Below are positions 22,831-34,440 of a stretch of DNA of 64,000 nt, piece after piece. The stretch is from positions 62,001-126,000 of the forward strand of contig JAKEKT010000055.1 in NCBI GenBank assembly GCA_021495925.1. The letters are read 5' to 3'. Origin of the DNA: Diplodia intermedia (lineage: Eukaryota; Ascomycota; Dothideomycetes; Botryosphaeriales; Botryosphaeriaceae). Positions within the stretch are counted from its first letter, which is position 1. Each line of letters begins with the position of its first letter. The position numbers were made by a program, and so were the translations under genes. The notes beneath the pieces were generated by a model that searched no databases, was not told the DNA's origin, and worked only from the letters and a program-made list of their open reading frames with translations.

Positions 22831-24466
22831 ATGGTAGTTGCGGCCCTCGCTTCAAGCTTAATTTTTTTTGGGGGACCTTTTGCTGACGCATTGCACGCTC
22901 TCTCCGCAGACTTCGAGCAGTATTTCCCTCTACCAGCAGCAGGCGGTCAAGCTGCTCTCGCGAAAGAGCGTCGTGCTCGGCATCCCCCTCGCCGCCGGCT
23001 CCATAATCCTGTTCCTGCAATGGCGGAAGCGGAAATCGTTGAAGCCGAAGCCGAAGCCCAAGTCGAGGCAGCCGGAATCTGAAAAGAAGGGAGAGAAGGC
23101 GGAGGAGGCGCGGACGCACGGTTCCAATGGCAAGGCGACAACCACCGCTGTCGAGGAGGAGAAGCCCACATCTGAGACGCCCTCTGCGTCGGCGCAAAAC
23201 GGCTCCGCGACCGCGCCTGCAGCAACACCGGCGCCCACCAGCAGCGAATCCTATGCCGCCGTGGCGGCAGCCCCTCCTTCTGCAGCAACGCCATCGCCAG
23301 TCCCGCAGTACTCGCCCATTCGCCCGAAGCACCCGCAGGACGATGCCGACGACCAACGCGTGACAGGCTTCGCGTACGCTAAGCGGCCTAGACTCGGCCG
23401 CGGCCGGTCGGTTGAGAAGTTTGCGTCGTACGAGCCGTTGCGGAAGGCGTCTGCGGAGAAGCGGGAACAAGAGGAGAAACTGAGGATCAAGGAGGAGGAC
23501 GACAAGGCCGCCGCCGCCGCCGTCGCTGCGTTCAGCCCGCCCGCTTCTGTTGCAGGTGTCGCTGTTCCTGAACCTGAATTTGCGCCTGCGCCTGCACCTG
23601 CGCCTGCGCCTGCAGTCGCTGCTGTCGTGCCGGATGATGAGGACGTGCCGCCTGAAGCACCTATTCCTGCCGCTCCCGTCCCTACATCCGAGGCGGCGCC
23701 GGAGGTGGCGTCTGATATCGCTCCTGAGACGCCAGCCGAGATCAAGGTGAACGGCTGGCACCACTACGATGACGACGAGCCGCGGCCAGAGCCCGTCCGT
23801 GACACGCGCCGGCCCTCCATCATCGCTACGTTCGAGATCACCACGTCGAGCGAGCCCGCCAGCCTGTCGCCGCCCGGCACCGCCGCTTTCGATGCGTCGC
23901 GCCGCCCGTCTGTCGTGACCACCATCAGCGCTGAGCCGGCCATCAACGAAGAAGACGAAGACGAGGAAGAGGACGAGAACAAGGAGTGGGAGGACGAGGC
24001 CGAGGCTGAAGCTGAGCCGACACCCGCTTTCCCGTCGCGCCGCGAGTCCGTCACTGTCGAAACTGCCATTGAGATTGCCGAAGCTTGGTCGAACGGCATG
24101 AACGGCACCATCGACGAAGAAGAGGAGAACGCACTTGCGCATGGCATTTCAACCACCATCTCTGGACCCATCCCAGTGACTTCTACTTCCTGGCAAGACG
24201 ACGAATACGATGAGGATTTGGCACCCGAGGATCCCGTTCCCGAGCCTGCTGCTTCCTCAGCACTGGCGAAGGCGATGGAGAATGGTGCCCAGGGAGACGA
24301 GCAGGCCAAGCGCACTGATAGCCCATTGGCGAGCAAGCCTGTTGTCGTGGCTGCTGCGGCGGGCGTCCCGGCGCCACAGTCGGCGGTCGTCGAGGAGATC
24401 CGGGACGTGGTGGAGAGGGCGCCGCTGGCGCACCTGCCAGGGATGGGCATTCCAAACAGGGCATGA
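22831..24466 (+). CDS. N-terminally anchored membrane protein with long disordered region, function unknown
   Basis: Unrecognised protein of 519 residues. Proposed exons 22831-22833 (only ATG) and 22910-24466. The 76-base intron begins GTAGTT, has a textbook branch site TGCTGAC at 22881-22887 and ends CTCTCCGCAG; after it the frame reads TSSSISLYQQQAVKLLSRKS. A hydrophobic segment at about residues 21-37 (SVVLGIPLAAGSIILFL) is followed by QWRKRKSLKPKPKPK, so the short N terminus probably faces one side and the large C-terminal part the cytosol (positive-inside rule). The remainder is Ala/Pro-rich, then acidic (EEDEDEEEDENKEWEDE near 370-385). No catalytic domain is visible. The 3' exon is secure as one long frame; the ATG-only first exon is inferred from the splice signals. 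Confidence 0.7.
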
Positions 24467-25321
24467 GATGGGATTGTGTGACGGGAGAGAACGAACGGAC
24501 GGTCGGAATATAGATAAGGCCGGAGTCATGATACCTGTGGGAGAAGAGAGGGACGTCCTGCGAGAACCGAGAGGAGAGAGGCAACCTCGCTAGATGGGAG
24601 ACGTCCTGAGCCACTTCTTCGTCCGGATAAATCCGCCAGGTCCGGATTGGTAACGACTGTATGGCCTCGTATGCAATATGTACACTTCTTCGGAATGAAG
24701 CGTAATTGGATCGGTTCAAATTGTCAATGTCGGCGAATGCTCGTCCAGCGAGGTGAATGGTATATGAGGTGTAAGTGTGAGACCAGCTCAGCAAATACAG
24801 CGCTCATGGCGACGGCGAAAGAGGAGCTGGTGCGCATAAAAGCGCGGGTCGAGCGTGCTGACATGCCAAAATCGGGAGAGAACCTTTCCAGGACCGGAAA
24901 CCTGGATCCATACCAAAACAGAAGGGGAGTTGGGGACGAAGAGATTGGCGAAAAACACACTAACCAGCGATGCGCTATCCTGCCTTCCCACCAAGAGGCA
25001 CCGCCACCCAGAAACGGGCCGGTGAGTCTGGCAGGACGCATCAGTGATCTGGCCAGCGGAATTCTGCCATCGTCATCTTCCACTACAACTCCAGAAGGCG
25101 AGAGTGAGGCAAAGAGAGGATGGGCTAGAAACGTCTCGACCAGCTCTCCCCGGCACCCGCCTTCCCCACCGTGAGGCGAGGCATGACAAGGTACATAATC
25201 GGTTCGAGCCTAGAGGAAATTCTTCCATCGTCAGTGCACTGCAAAACTCCGGGAGGTAGGTGAGCTCCGAGCGAGCGGATGGACTGGGACAACACAGTCG
25301 AGTCAGGGCTGCCAAACCATC
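24467..25321. other. Intergenic between convergent genes
   Basis: 855 bases between two stop codons facing each other. A 175-codon open frame on the plus strand (24647-25174) has no domain or leader and is probably chance. No repeat or RNA gene seen. Confidence 0.55.
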
Positions 25322-27299
25322 CTACGGACGGCCAGGCTGGAAAGACCCATCGTCGAACTGGTTGAAGTACGACCAGTCATCGTCGTCGTCATCAACACGC
25401 TCCTCCACTTCCTCCGACTCCTCCATATACTGCTGCTGCTGCTGAGGGTGCTCAGCGACCACATCTCTGCCGAACCGTGCAGACGAGGCTCTGTCGAGTC
25501 CGGGGTAAGGAGTGTTACCACCGTCGTCGACAGGAGGCGGCGGGTAGACGTACTGCTGCCCGGCGGGGCCATCGTCCGCGAGTTCCTCCTGCGGCGCCTC
25601 CGAGGGGTACCAGCCCCCAGCGGGATTGCCGTATTCGTAGCCCGCGAACTGCCCGCCATAGTAAGGCGCAGAAGCGCCACCCTCCGCCTGTTGGCCCAAT
25701 GCGCTCTGCGCGGTGTCGTAGATGGGCTGCGCCGGCAGGGAAGACCACCAGTGGCTTTCCCTTCTACCCCCAGCTAGCCTTTCCGCCTCTTCTACCACCA
25801 TGTCATCCACATCTCCATCCTCCACCGAATAGTCCTCCTCCTCGCTTTCACTATCCTCCCGCTCATACTCCCAGCAACCTTGATCTTCCGGCTCGTGCCA
25901 GCCCAGGTCCGGCTGGACCGTCGCGGCGGGAAGACGATCGCCGCTGGCGAAACGGACCCGTGGGAAGTAGTACTCTTCCTCCGGGTCCTCCGGCTGGAAG
26001 TCTTCGGGCGCGTCGCGGCACAAGAAGCGTTTGTCCCCGGCGATCACGGCCGTCTCCCCCTCGTCTTCGCTCTCGTCTTGCCACTCCTGGCCCTCGGCGA
26101 CGGCGGCCATGGCGCGCACCGGCCTCGGCCAGGTAACGACACTGTTTTTGAAGGCGCGCGGAGACATGTCGAGCGGCGTGCCGTAGGGGGAACGGACGTT
26201 GCTGGCGGTGAGGGAGGAGCCGGCGCGCGTGCGGGGGACGCGAGGCGAGCGGGCGGTATGGGAGAGGGGATAGGAAACCTCCGTTTCCTCCTCTTCGTTG
26301 TCGTTGTCGTTGTTGTCGTCATCGTCGTCGCTGTCGCTGATGCTGCTGCTGCTGCGGCGCTTGGCGGGGCGCGCGAGGTCTTCGTCGTCGTCGTCATCAG
26401 CAGCGGCACGCTTGCGGCGGCGGCTCGAAGAGGAGGCGGTGGAGGCGGAGTCGGAGGCGTCTTCGGCGGAGAACATCTCATCCTCCCACGGTGCGTTCTC
26501 ACGAGGGAACCATTTCCGAGGCTTGATACGAGTCCTCCTGGAATTGGGCTCGCGCGAGATCGTCCACACCGTGGCGATAACCGGGGACGCGAAACGGACA
26601 GACTTGCGGGCAGGCTTGAGAGCGAGCTGCGCCTCATTGTCGTCGTTGTCGTCGACGGTGGTGTTGTTATCGTCCTCGTCGTCAGAGGCGGCGGACGAGG
26701 AAGAGGAAGAAGATGTTGGAGATGAGGGTGGTGGTGACAGAGCCTCATGGTCCAAGGAGGGTGACGGGGAGCGCGGTGAGGAGGTCTCCTCCGAGACGGG
26801 CTCCTCGACGTTGGCGGCGTGGTCGACATTGTCGGCCCGCGCGGACTCGGGATAGGCTTCGGCAGCTGCCTCAGCTGTCTCCTCCGCCCTGATGGTGAGG
26901 ATCTGCTGGGCTCGCAGAAACTCGACGCGGGCATGGACGTCGTCGGCTGTGGCGCCCTCCCACAGCGTCGCCAACCTCGCGTACTCCTCGTCGGTGATGG
27001 CACCTCCGAGGCCAATGAGGTGGATGAGAAGGGACCGGTCCCTCTTCTCAGTCCAGCGGAACTTTGGGTGCAGACGGGTCAGCCACTGCGCGCAAGCCAA
27101 GTGGAGCGATTGAGTGAGATGGGAGGGGGTATTGCAGCATGAACCGGGTGAGCGGGCTTACCTTGCTGATAAAAGCTTGCTCGGGGGCGGCCAAAGGCGT
27201 CCTTGGAGCAGGCTGTTTGCGCTTGGTGACGCGCGGCTTGTCGACGAGGTCGGCCTTGACGTGACCGGAGCGGAGTTTCATTCCGCGGGGCGGCGACAT
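25322..27299 (-). CDS. Acidic, mostly disordered protein with a short N-terminal folded region, function unknown
   Basis: Unrecognised, 633 residues. Exons in transcript order 27299-27162 and 27085-25322, joined in phase 0 through a 76-base intron (GTAAGC...GCGCAG). The basic N terminus (MSPPRGMKLRSGHVKADLVD, PRVTKRKQPAPRT) is followed by a probable globular helical segment at about 47-115 (WLTRLHPKFRWTEKRDRSLL, ITDEEYARLATLWEGATADD). The rest is highly acidic and Ser-rich with Asp/Glu runs, a basic patch (SSSRRRKRAAADDDDDEDLA, about 265-285) that may act as a nuclear signal, and a Tyr/Gly/Gln-rich C terminus ending in EERVDDDDDDWSYFNQFDDG. Nuclear location is an inference from composition. 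It shares a convergent spacer with the membrane protein gene at 22831-24466. Confidence 0.7.
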
Positions 27300-29833
27300 T
27301 TTCGGATGGTAACGCAGCAAGAGCTGGTGCTGGTGCTGCTAGTGATCTCGAAAATGTTGGAGTGGTCTGGAGCAGGAAGGGAGCCAAGGTGTGTGGGTGG
27401 CAGAAATATCTACAACCCGCGCACGGACCCTCCGTTGTTGCGATTGTGGAAGGCGCGACACTTCACTTTCACACTGCGCCCACGCGTGCCTGCCCGATCT
27501 AGATGCAGGGTCCTGGCTGAAAATTTCTGCGCCTGTGAGGAGAACGACATCCCAAATCGGCCTGACCAACTCATCTCGCACGCTTCGGAGTTTATTGTGG
27601 CGGCTCAATCGTCCAGAGCGTCAACCATGTCTGCCAGCCAGCCGTTGCTTTGCTCAACTCGACGGTCATGATCGCTTGGTACGCCTATATAGTCTAGATA
27701 TCTGTTCGCTCAAAGCTGAAAACCTTGGTCAGACCACTTTGTTGTGTGTGCATGTAGCAATATTCCGCGCAGACAATCGAGTGACAAACAAGCATTCGAA
27801 CTCGCGGTACAAACCCAGCGCAGGTGAATGAACGGGGCAAAGTCACGTCTAGTTGATCTGTCTCGTAGATTCTGAATTGGATTATAGCGGGTCTGCATCG
27901 ATAGAGCATCAGGCCTGTTCTTCACACATTTCAACGTAGAGAGTTTGTAGCCTGTAGTAATGGACGTCTATGAGAAACACGATGCCAAGTACAAGTTGAA
28001 GTCAGCCAGTGTAGATGTCACCAGGACGGCTCTATTGCAAGCTGCGAACGACGCAGCGCCGACCTTGTCAACGATCTACTAGGCGTCAATTTACTGCACG
28101 ATCCACAGGCATGGGTCTCTGTCGGGAAATGAGCCCACACCACCTGCAGGTACCGGAGAGACAAGGATAGAGGCAAATAGAAGCGCCGAAGGGCCCATCA
28201 GCAAGACTTGCAACACGAAGACCGGTGCCGAGCTCCGAGGCGGGATGTAACTGAGAGATGCAGTGGATACAGCTCGTAAAGCGGGTAGCGCTGAATAATG
28301 GCAAGGTACCGAATAAGATGGTCGGCCGGTGAGGCAGCAAGTCAGCGACGGACAATCGTTGATGTGGAGTGGGCAGAGGATGGAAGATCGGCAGTGGGGA
28401 GTCCGAGCGTGTTCTATACATGTACCTGGCCAAGCCGTTCGGGGCAGCTGTAGACAAGCTGAAACAGCGCGGCCGGATGAAACGTCGCATTGAAACAGAG
28501 GAACGGCGCGGGAGGCGGGCGGCTCGCGAAAGGGCGGCCCTCAGCGTGAGCGACAGGCATCCACGGTCGTCTATCGCAGATCGGCTGCACCGCCTCAAAC
28601 CCCACAGTCGGGAACCCCTGGATGTTCGCCACATTGGAGAGCCCATGAGTCAGGGCGGCGGTAGTCAGCGCAGCGGGCCGCGGGGCCAGAAAGAGGGCCA
28701 TGCTGCGCGGATGCGCGGTGGGCACGCTCGGCACCTCGGGGTGGAGCGGGCAGGCGTGTGAGGTGAGCGAGAGCGGTGTCGTCGCGTGTGGCCGGCGCAA
28801 CCGCCGCCGAAAGCGGGTTAGCGGGCTCAGCCCTATGCCGGCACTCCAGCAGCGCTGACCTCACTGCCACATCCCATGACTCCCGCTGCGGCTCCATTGC
28901 GCGCGCGCGCCCGCTCAACGCGGCCGTCGTGCCGCGCCCGCCAGCGCCCGTCCTGTGATCGGCTGCTCTCTTGCCACCGCGCGCCGCCCGCAGCCCCCAA
29001 CGACTCCTCCACCACCGCCGGCCGCGACTCGACTGTCTCGGTCTCGCCGCGCCCTCTCGTCAGCGGCACGCAGCACCCGCAGCATCACGGCCAGCCGCCG
29101 TCCTTTCTGCGATGGGCATTGCGCCTCCCCTTTTCTCGTATCTCCTAATTTCCCCAACGGTGATCGGCTCCGGGCGCACCGCCCAAATCCCCCGAAAATA
29201 TGCGCCCAATATTTCCTCACTTGGGGCGTTTCGGACCCGCGATGCGCTTAACGGGGCTCAATTATCCTGCAATTCTGTCCGCCGCGCGCGCACGGCCTGG
29301 CGCGCACGTGGTGGAGATCAATTAAGTCAGACTGCAGCCGTCAATTGACCTCCGCTCATGTCATTCTCATCCGCACCGCTGCTGCGCCTCACCCCCTCCA
29401 CCCCCGCCGACCGGATTCCGCTTGCGCAGGACCGCACCTTGCCCGGAGCGGCCTGGTCTGCCGGTCAGCCTCAGCCGTGGCTAGTGCGCAAATCTATCCT
29501 TAGTACAGCTATCCGTCGTGAGGCCCGAGAGCGCACCGCAGCAGCCCTACTGATCCTCCAAGAGTCACATCTCGCGATGGCCGTTGCGCTTCCCCAGCCA
29601 GAATGTATAAGTAAACTTTGCCAGGCCGCCACCGAGTCCTCACCACCAGCGACATTCATTTCGACAGTGTCCAGCCCTCGCAGCGCCCGGTCGGTGTCCG
29701 TCTCTCGTCCTCGTCTCTCACCACATCCACTTCCCTGTTCCGGACTTCCCCCGCTGGTTTAATGGGTCGCGGCGGCTACAACTGAACCACCGACTTGCCA
29801 ACTGTTCCAATTCTCGCCCAACTCTCCCACAAC
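27300..29833. other. Intergenic region, no supported gene
   Basis: 2.5 kb upstream of both neighbours. Open frames such as 28086-28646 (minus) and 28369-28761 (plus) overlap one another on opposite strands, carry no domain and are Arg/Pro/Ser-rich, as expected of GC-rich non-coding DNA. Pyrimidine-rich sequence just before 29834 looks like the 5' leader of the small Cys/His-rich gene. Confidence 0.5.
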
Positions 29834-29998
29834 ATGTGCATCCGCATCGTCGAGAAGTACGCCGTCTGCGGCTGCATCTACCATGTGCACGCCGTCGATG
29901 CCTGCGCTGCCGTTGGCCGCCACCCGGTGTCGGACAAGATCATCCACGTTGGCTACACCTGCGCAACCCACGCGAAGACAGCACCCACTGGACGATGA
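29834..29998 (+). CDS. 54-residue Cys/His-rich protein, function unknown
   Basis: Very small intronless frame starting ATG TGC ATC CGC, in a typical fungal leader context (CTCTCCCACAACATG). The product opens MCIRIVEKYAVCGCIYHVHA and contains C-x-C (12, 14), H17 and H19, D22-x-C24, and a final GYTC-x2-H (C43, H46). Such spaced Cys/His residues could bind a metal ion. From memory, short proteins with the same order of elements (R-x(n)-Y-x2-C-x-C-x2-Y/H, D-x-C, G-Y-x-C-x2-H) occur widely and uncharacterised in filamentous ascomycetes; I cannot confirm this without a search. The charged C terminus KTAPTGR ends at TGA. It is an isolated gene in a gene-poor stretch. The alternative is a chance frame, which the regular Cys/His spacing argues against. 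Confidence 0.5.
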   Translation: MCIRIVEKYAVCGCIYHVHAVDACAAVGRHPVSDKIIHVGYTCATHAKTAPTGR

Positions 29999-32900
29999 AC
30001 AAAGCATTCGGGCGGCAGTCCCCTTCCATCCTCGACTCCGGCGGCCCCGCTGAGCTGCAATTGCCCTCTTCGTCATTGCCGGGGTCCACTGCGGCGGAGA
30101 CGGCGTGTCGGAACGGACCCGCTGGTCGGGCTACGATACGAAAGGGATGGAAGCCCTACGGAGAAGGGATCGGTTGGCCGCCTTGATTGGGCACCTTCGA
30201 AGTGCACTTGCACTTGCGCCGACCGCCGGGCATGCGCGACCCTGCAGGCCCGCGTCGACAGGGCTCGGCTCTACGGAGTTCAGCGTGGTGCCGGCACCAC
30301 GACTACCATCGAAAAACTACAGCAAAACCGTATACCCTTTGGCTTGCTGGGCAAGCAAGACGGCAGGGAATCGGCGTTATTGGTAACTGTTAATGTGTAA
30401 AGGGGATGACGGCATTCACGTCTGCGACGATTCGCGTGCTTAAAGAACCTTTGCATTGGGAGGGCGTTTTTCCTTGACTGTTTTTCCTTTCTTCTTTGCA
30501 CGCCTACTGTTCGAGATATCCCTCTGCGTCATTCGCTGCTTTTTCGGTTGCATCAGCGGGTCGTTCCTGGATCGTATTCTTTTTAGTGTGCCTGCATCTG
30601 GCATGGACTTTCTTTTCCGATTTATTTTTACATTTCCCGCTAGCTTGTAATGGCAAAATTAACACTGTGTTGAAACCAAATGGCTGAGCTACTCAGGGGG
30701 ATTTCGTCATTCCCCACTCGCACCCTTGCCCGGGAACATCCCGCTCGCGAGACAGGCTGTGGCTTGTACGGTGATACGAAGAGGGCAGGCTTGAAGCGAA
30801 CGACGTGAAGGCCAGCTTAGCCACATGATGGATGTGATCGCCAAAGAGCAGCACGTCATCGAGGAATGGGACGGCTGCAGGGCGTCAGCGAGCGGCCGTC
30901 GGCAACTCCGAACTTAGCGCGCTCGCACCCCGGTTGCTCCGACTTTCTTGTTTGAACCTCTACTCTCTGCTCTGATCGCCGCCGTCTCATCCTTTGCTCA
31001 AGACGGCTGATCTTGCAGTCTTTGCGATTCGCACGCGATACTTGCCATAACCTTAAATTGGCTGACGATGACCGGGAGGAGGCGGCCGCCGCTTTGCAGT
31101 GTCTAAACAACCACTAGCTTTCTCATCGAACGATCACACGAGCGGGGTCTAACAGTAAATGCTACAAGGTCAAACGCCCACCGGGGGCTTCGGTGAAACC
31201 AAAGGGATGTTTGAGAGGGGCCAGTACCACGATCTCCCCTCAGCAGGCGATGTGATGGGTCAAGACGTTCTATATTTACTCTGACGCAGGTGACATATGT
31301 CATGGACTCGCTCAATCCCGTCCGCGGCCGGCGGATGTTCACATGAACTCGACAAAGCAAGCTGACAGCGGAGACTCGACGTAGATACAGCGAGTCATGG
31401 TCGCTTCGACAATCAGCTGACGCCACAAGGGTGCGCCGAATGCCTTGACTATACGAGGTTGCCGTGCCACTGCTTCCCGGCCAAGCAATGGCATATCAAA
31501 AAGCAACCGACGCAGCGTCTAGACCTGGGCGCAATCCAGCGAAGATCCGCAGACAGGGCCAGGCCTGGAAAGCGCACGCACTCGCGCACGCGCGCCCTCT
31601 TCCCATTTCTCTCTGGACAAAGGCACACCGCCACAAGTGCAGCCACAGGCCCGGGCCTCTTGTCTCTGACGAGTTCCCCATATTCCGAGCATCCGCCTTC
31701 GCTTGGACAGCTGCAGCACCCAGCACCTCTCTCGTTCCGGCCACCGCTACTCGCAACGGCCCATCATGGTCACCACCACTTCGCAGCCCGGACCACGTAG
31801 ACGTCGGCGCTCGAGGAAAGCCATCGGCATCTCCGTAAGGCTGAGGATATGGGATGACGGCTCCAACCCGGCTCCACCGCGGCCAACGACATTACGTCGT
31901 CGCGACAGGGTACCCTCCTCACCGCCTACGGGTAGGCGCAATTACTTTTGTGCGCTGTGGAGATGGGAGAGGCACGCATCAGCCAGCCCTACGGGGATCC
32001 ACCCTTCGGCCCTGTTAGTTATTCCACCGTCCGGTCGGCCGACGGGACGCGGAAGCAGCGGTTTCCCGACACGCCGTGCAGCTGGTGAACTACTGCTTGG
32101 GAGTCGGAAACGTTCCCGAGGGCCTGAGCACCGACAAAGCTGAGAAACAGGGTTCATCGAACTGCTACATACAACATCACGCCTGTTTCGCGCCTCATTT
32201 TCCCCAGGCACACCGTACCTATTAAGCGCATGTAACAACGTCAGCCACAGCGACAGTAGCGACGTCGTCCAAGCGCCGCCGCCGCTTCCAAAAAAGGGTC
32301 TCACGAAATGAAGGCCAGGTGCACAGCCCGACGCACCGCTGCGACATCGCCTAATTAACGGCGCAGGAAACAATTAACGTCGCTTGGGTTGGGAGCAAAT
32401 GGAGCCGTCTTCGGCAACGCACCACCATCGCAACCCGCGGCTAACTACCATCGTCGACGCCCGTGCCCCGAATATGACGATGATCGCCACTTAGTCTGCG
32501 CCGCAGCAGGGGCGGATAATTTACCGTCATTTTGGACTCTTTGCTTTTCCGGCGCCCACACCGCCACACATGGGCAACCGTGCGCTTGGCACGCAATCGA
32601 ACGTAAGCGCTTCCCCCCTCCTCCACCCCAAAATAAACCCCTTTCTCGTCTCCCATCCGATGGGTGTCAGGTGTACGGGCCGAGAGGGGGGAGGGCCGGA
32701 TGTGTGGATGGACGCAGGGACCAACAGATGGGGGGATAGGTAAGTAGGTAGGATGCAGCTCTCTTTACCATTAAACACCCCTCCTCTTAACAAAACCCCT
32801 GCTACACACATTCCCTACCCGGCCCGGGAAAAGATCGTCACCATCAACCACCGCGCATCCACTCTTTTTGCTTTCCCACCCCCCGGCGGCGGTGGTGGTG

Positions 32901-33369
32901 ACCCACTCACTCCTCTCACCATGTACTCCCCAAAGCGCAAAACGCACAACCCTTGTACATACCCTTTCCAGCCACACACACACACCCTACACACCACTAT
33001 CATCGCCGTTCTGTTGCGTGCCTGCCTACATACCGGCCCTTTTTTTTTTCCTTCTCCTTCTTCCCCTCTCCCGCTCGCTCGCTCGCTCGCTTCCATCCTC
33101 GGCCCATTCCCGACCCACACACCTGACACACCGCCCGCCCACGTGCTGCAACCCAAACAAAAAAAAAAAAAAAACTCGCGTCTCGCATCCCCCCCTCGGA
33201 GCGAGTGCGAGACGCGGGCTATGTACTCTGTCGATCTTCTGTCGGGCGCGGGTGCGTGCAGCACACAACCGAAGGGGGTGGTGCAGGTGGTGGTGGTGGT
33301 GGTGGTCGGCCTTAACGTACGTGGGGATTGACCCGACCCCTCCCCCTCCCCCTCCTCCTCCTCTTCCCC

Positions 33370-33436
33370 TCGAGTCGCGTCGCGTCGCGTCGCGTCGCGT
33401 CGCAGGCACCACAGCTTGTGTGTGTGTGTGTGTGTG
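33370..33436. repeat. GTCGC pentanucleotide run and (GT)n microsatellite
   Basis: About six tandem copies of a GTCGC/CGCGT pentamer (from about 33374), a short unique spacer, then about nine GT units up to 33436. Non-coding context. Confidence 0.85.
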
Positions 33437-34005
33437 GGCGTGTGATGTGACGACCGGCGTGGTGGTGCAAAAGTGAGACAGACATCCCCACAGAGTGTGT
33501 GGTATATAAAAAGAAAAGAGGGGGGGAGGAGGAGGAGAGAGAAAAAAAAATCGACCGAGGGGGAAATGGATGGGAAAGAGAGAGCGGGGACGGGGAACGG
33601 CAGGGCGCTTCGATTGATGGGCACTAGACTTTTGATGATTTTCGCCGCTAGTCTGTGTGTCCGTTTTTAGAAACGTGGTGAGAGGGGGACGGATGGAACG
33701 GGTTTTGTGCGCGGCGGGGAAAGCGAAGCGGCGTAGCGGTGGCGGTGGTCCGGTCGGGTCGGGTCGGGGGAGGTGGGTGGGTGGGTGGGCTGGCTGGCTG
33801 GCTTCCCTTCGCCTCTCTCTCTCTGTGTGTCTCTCTCTGTCTCTCGTTCGTCTTCGTCTTCGTCTTTGATCTCTTCCACTGCCTTCGTCTCCATCTCAGT
33901 CTCCACCTCCATCTCCCACCGCCACCTCCACCTCCACCTCACAACAGGTGACAGGAGAATTGGGCCTTCCAAGCTCCACCGCCGACGCTACCACCCTCCC
34001 TACAT

Positions 34006-34092
34006 AGGCAGTTGAACCCCAAGGCCCGGACGCATTTGCGTGTATTCAAGACTCGCATCCTACATTCGGATCCTGTGTTCCAACTGCCTACA
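34006..34092. repeat. Palindromic MITE-like repeat, copy B
   Basis: Outer ends AGGCAGTTGAA and CCAACTGCCTA are inverted. The internal arms carry CCCGGACGCATTTGCG on the left and CATTCGGATCCTGTG on the right, partly diverged. It lies about 150 bases from copy C. Confidence 0.6.
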
Positions 34093-34245
34093 AGTATGGT
34101 GCAATATGTCCGGGGGGACGATGCGGGTAGTAGGGCCCAACTATTTCGTCGCCTGCTGCTATATATGACCTCGCCTCCCTGCTTGTCCGCGTTGACTGAC
34201 TTCATGGAACTCATACCCGACCTGCAATCGCGGAGGGCACGGCAT

Positions 34246-34440
34246 GTGACGGAAGAACTGTGCCCACCCCGCGTCTGTCTGTCTCATAGAGGTAGTTCAC
34301 CGTACTCACATGGGCAGTCGAATGCAAGATTCAGATGTAGATGCGAATCTTAAACACGCACATCTGCGTCCGGATCTTTTGCGTAGAAAGAGCGTGTCGA
34401 CCTCGATGAGCTTATAGGGCTCAATTTCTTCTTCCGTCAC
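34246..34440. repeat. MITE-like element, copy C, with both terminal inverted repeats
   Basis: The left end GTGACGGAAGAACTGTGCCC matches the reverse complement of the right end GGGCTCAATTTCTTCTTCCGTCAC, allowing a few differences. Inside sits the family's palindromic core: GCAGTCGAATGCAAGATTCA on the left and CATCTGCGTCCGGATC on the right. At about 195 bases with no coding capacity, this is the most complete copy in the window. Confidence 0.65.

Noticed and set aside
24647..25174. 175-codon plus-strand open frame
   Set aside because: Between convergent genes, without domain or start context; likely 3' untranslated sequence.
33370..33436. CRISPR-like or telomeric repeat
   Set aside because: Only tandem penta- and dinucleotide microsatellites without spacers; the fungal telomere motif TTAGGG is absent.
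34006..34440. Solo LTR interpretation of the repeat copies
   Set aside because: The copies have inverted ends and an internal palindrome and lack TG...CA termini, which fits a MITE rather than an LTR.
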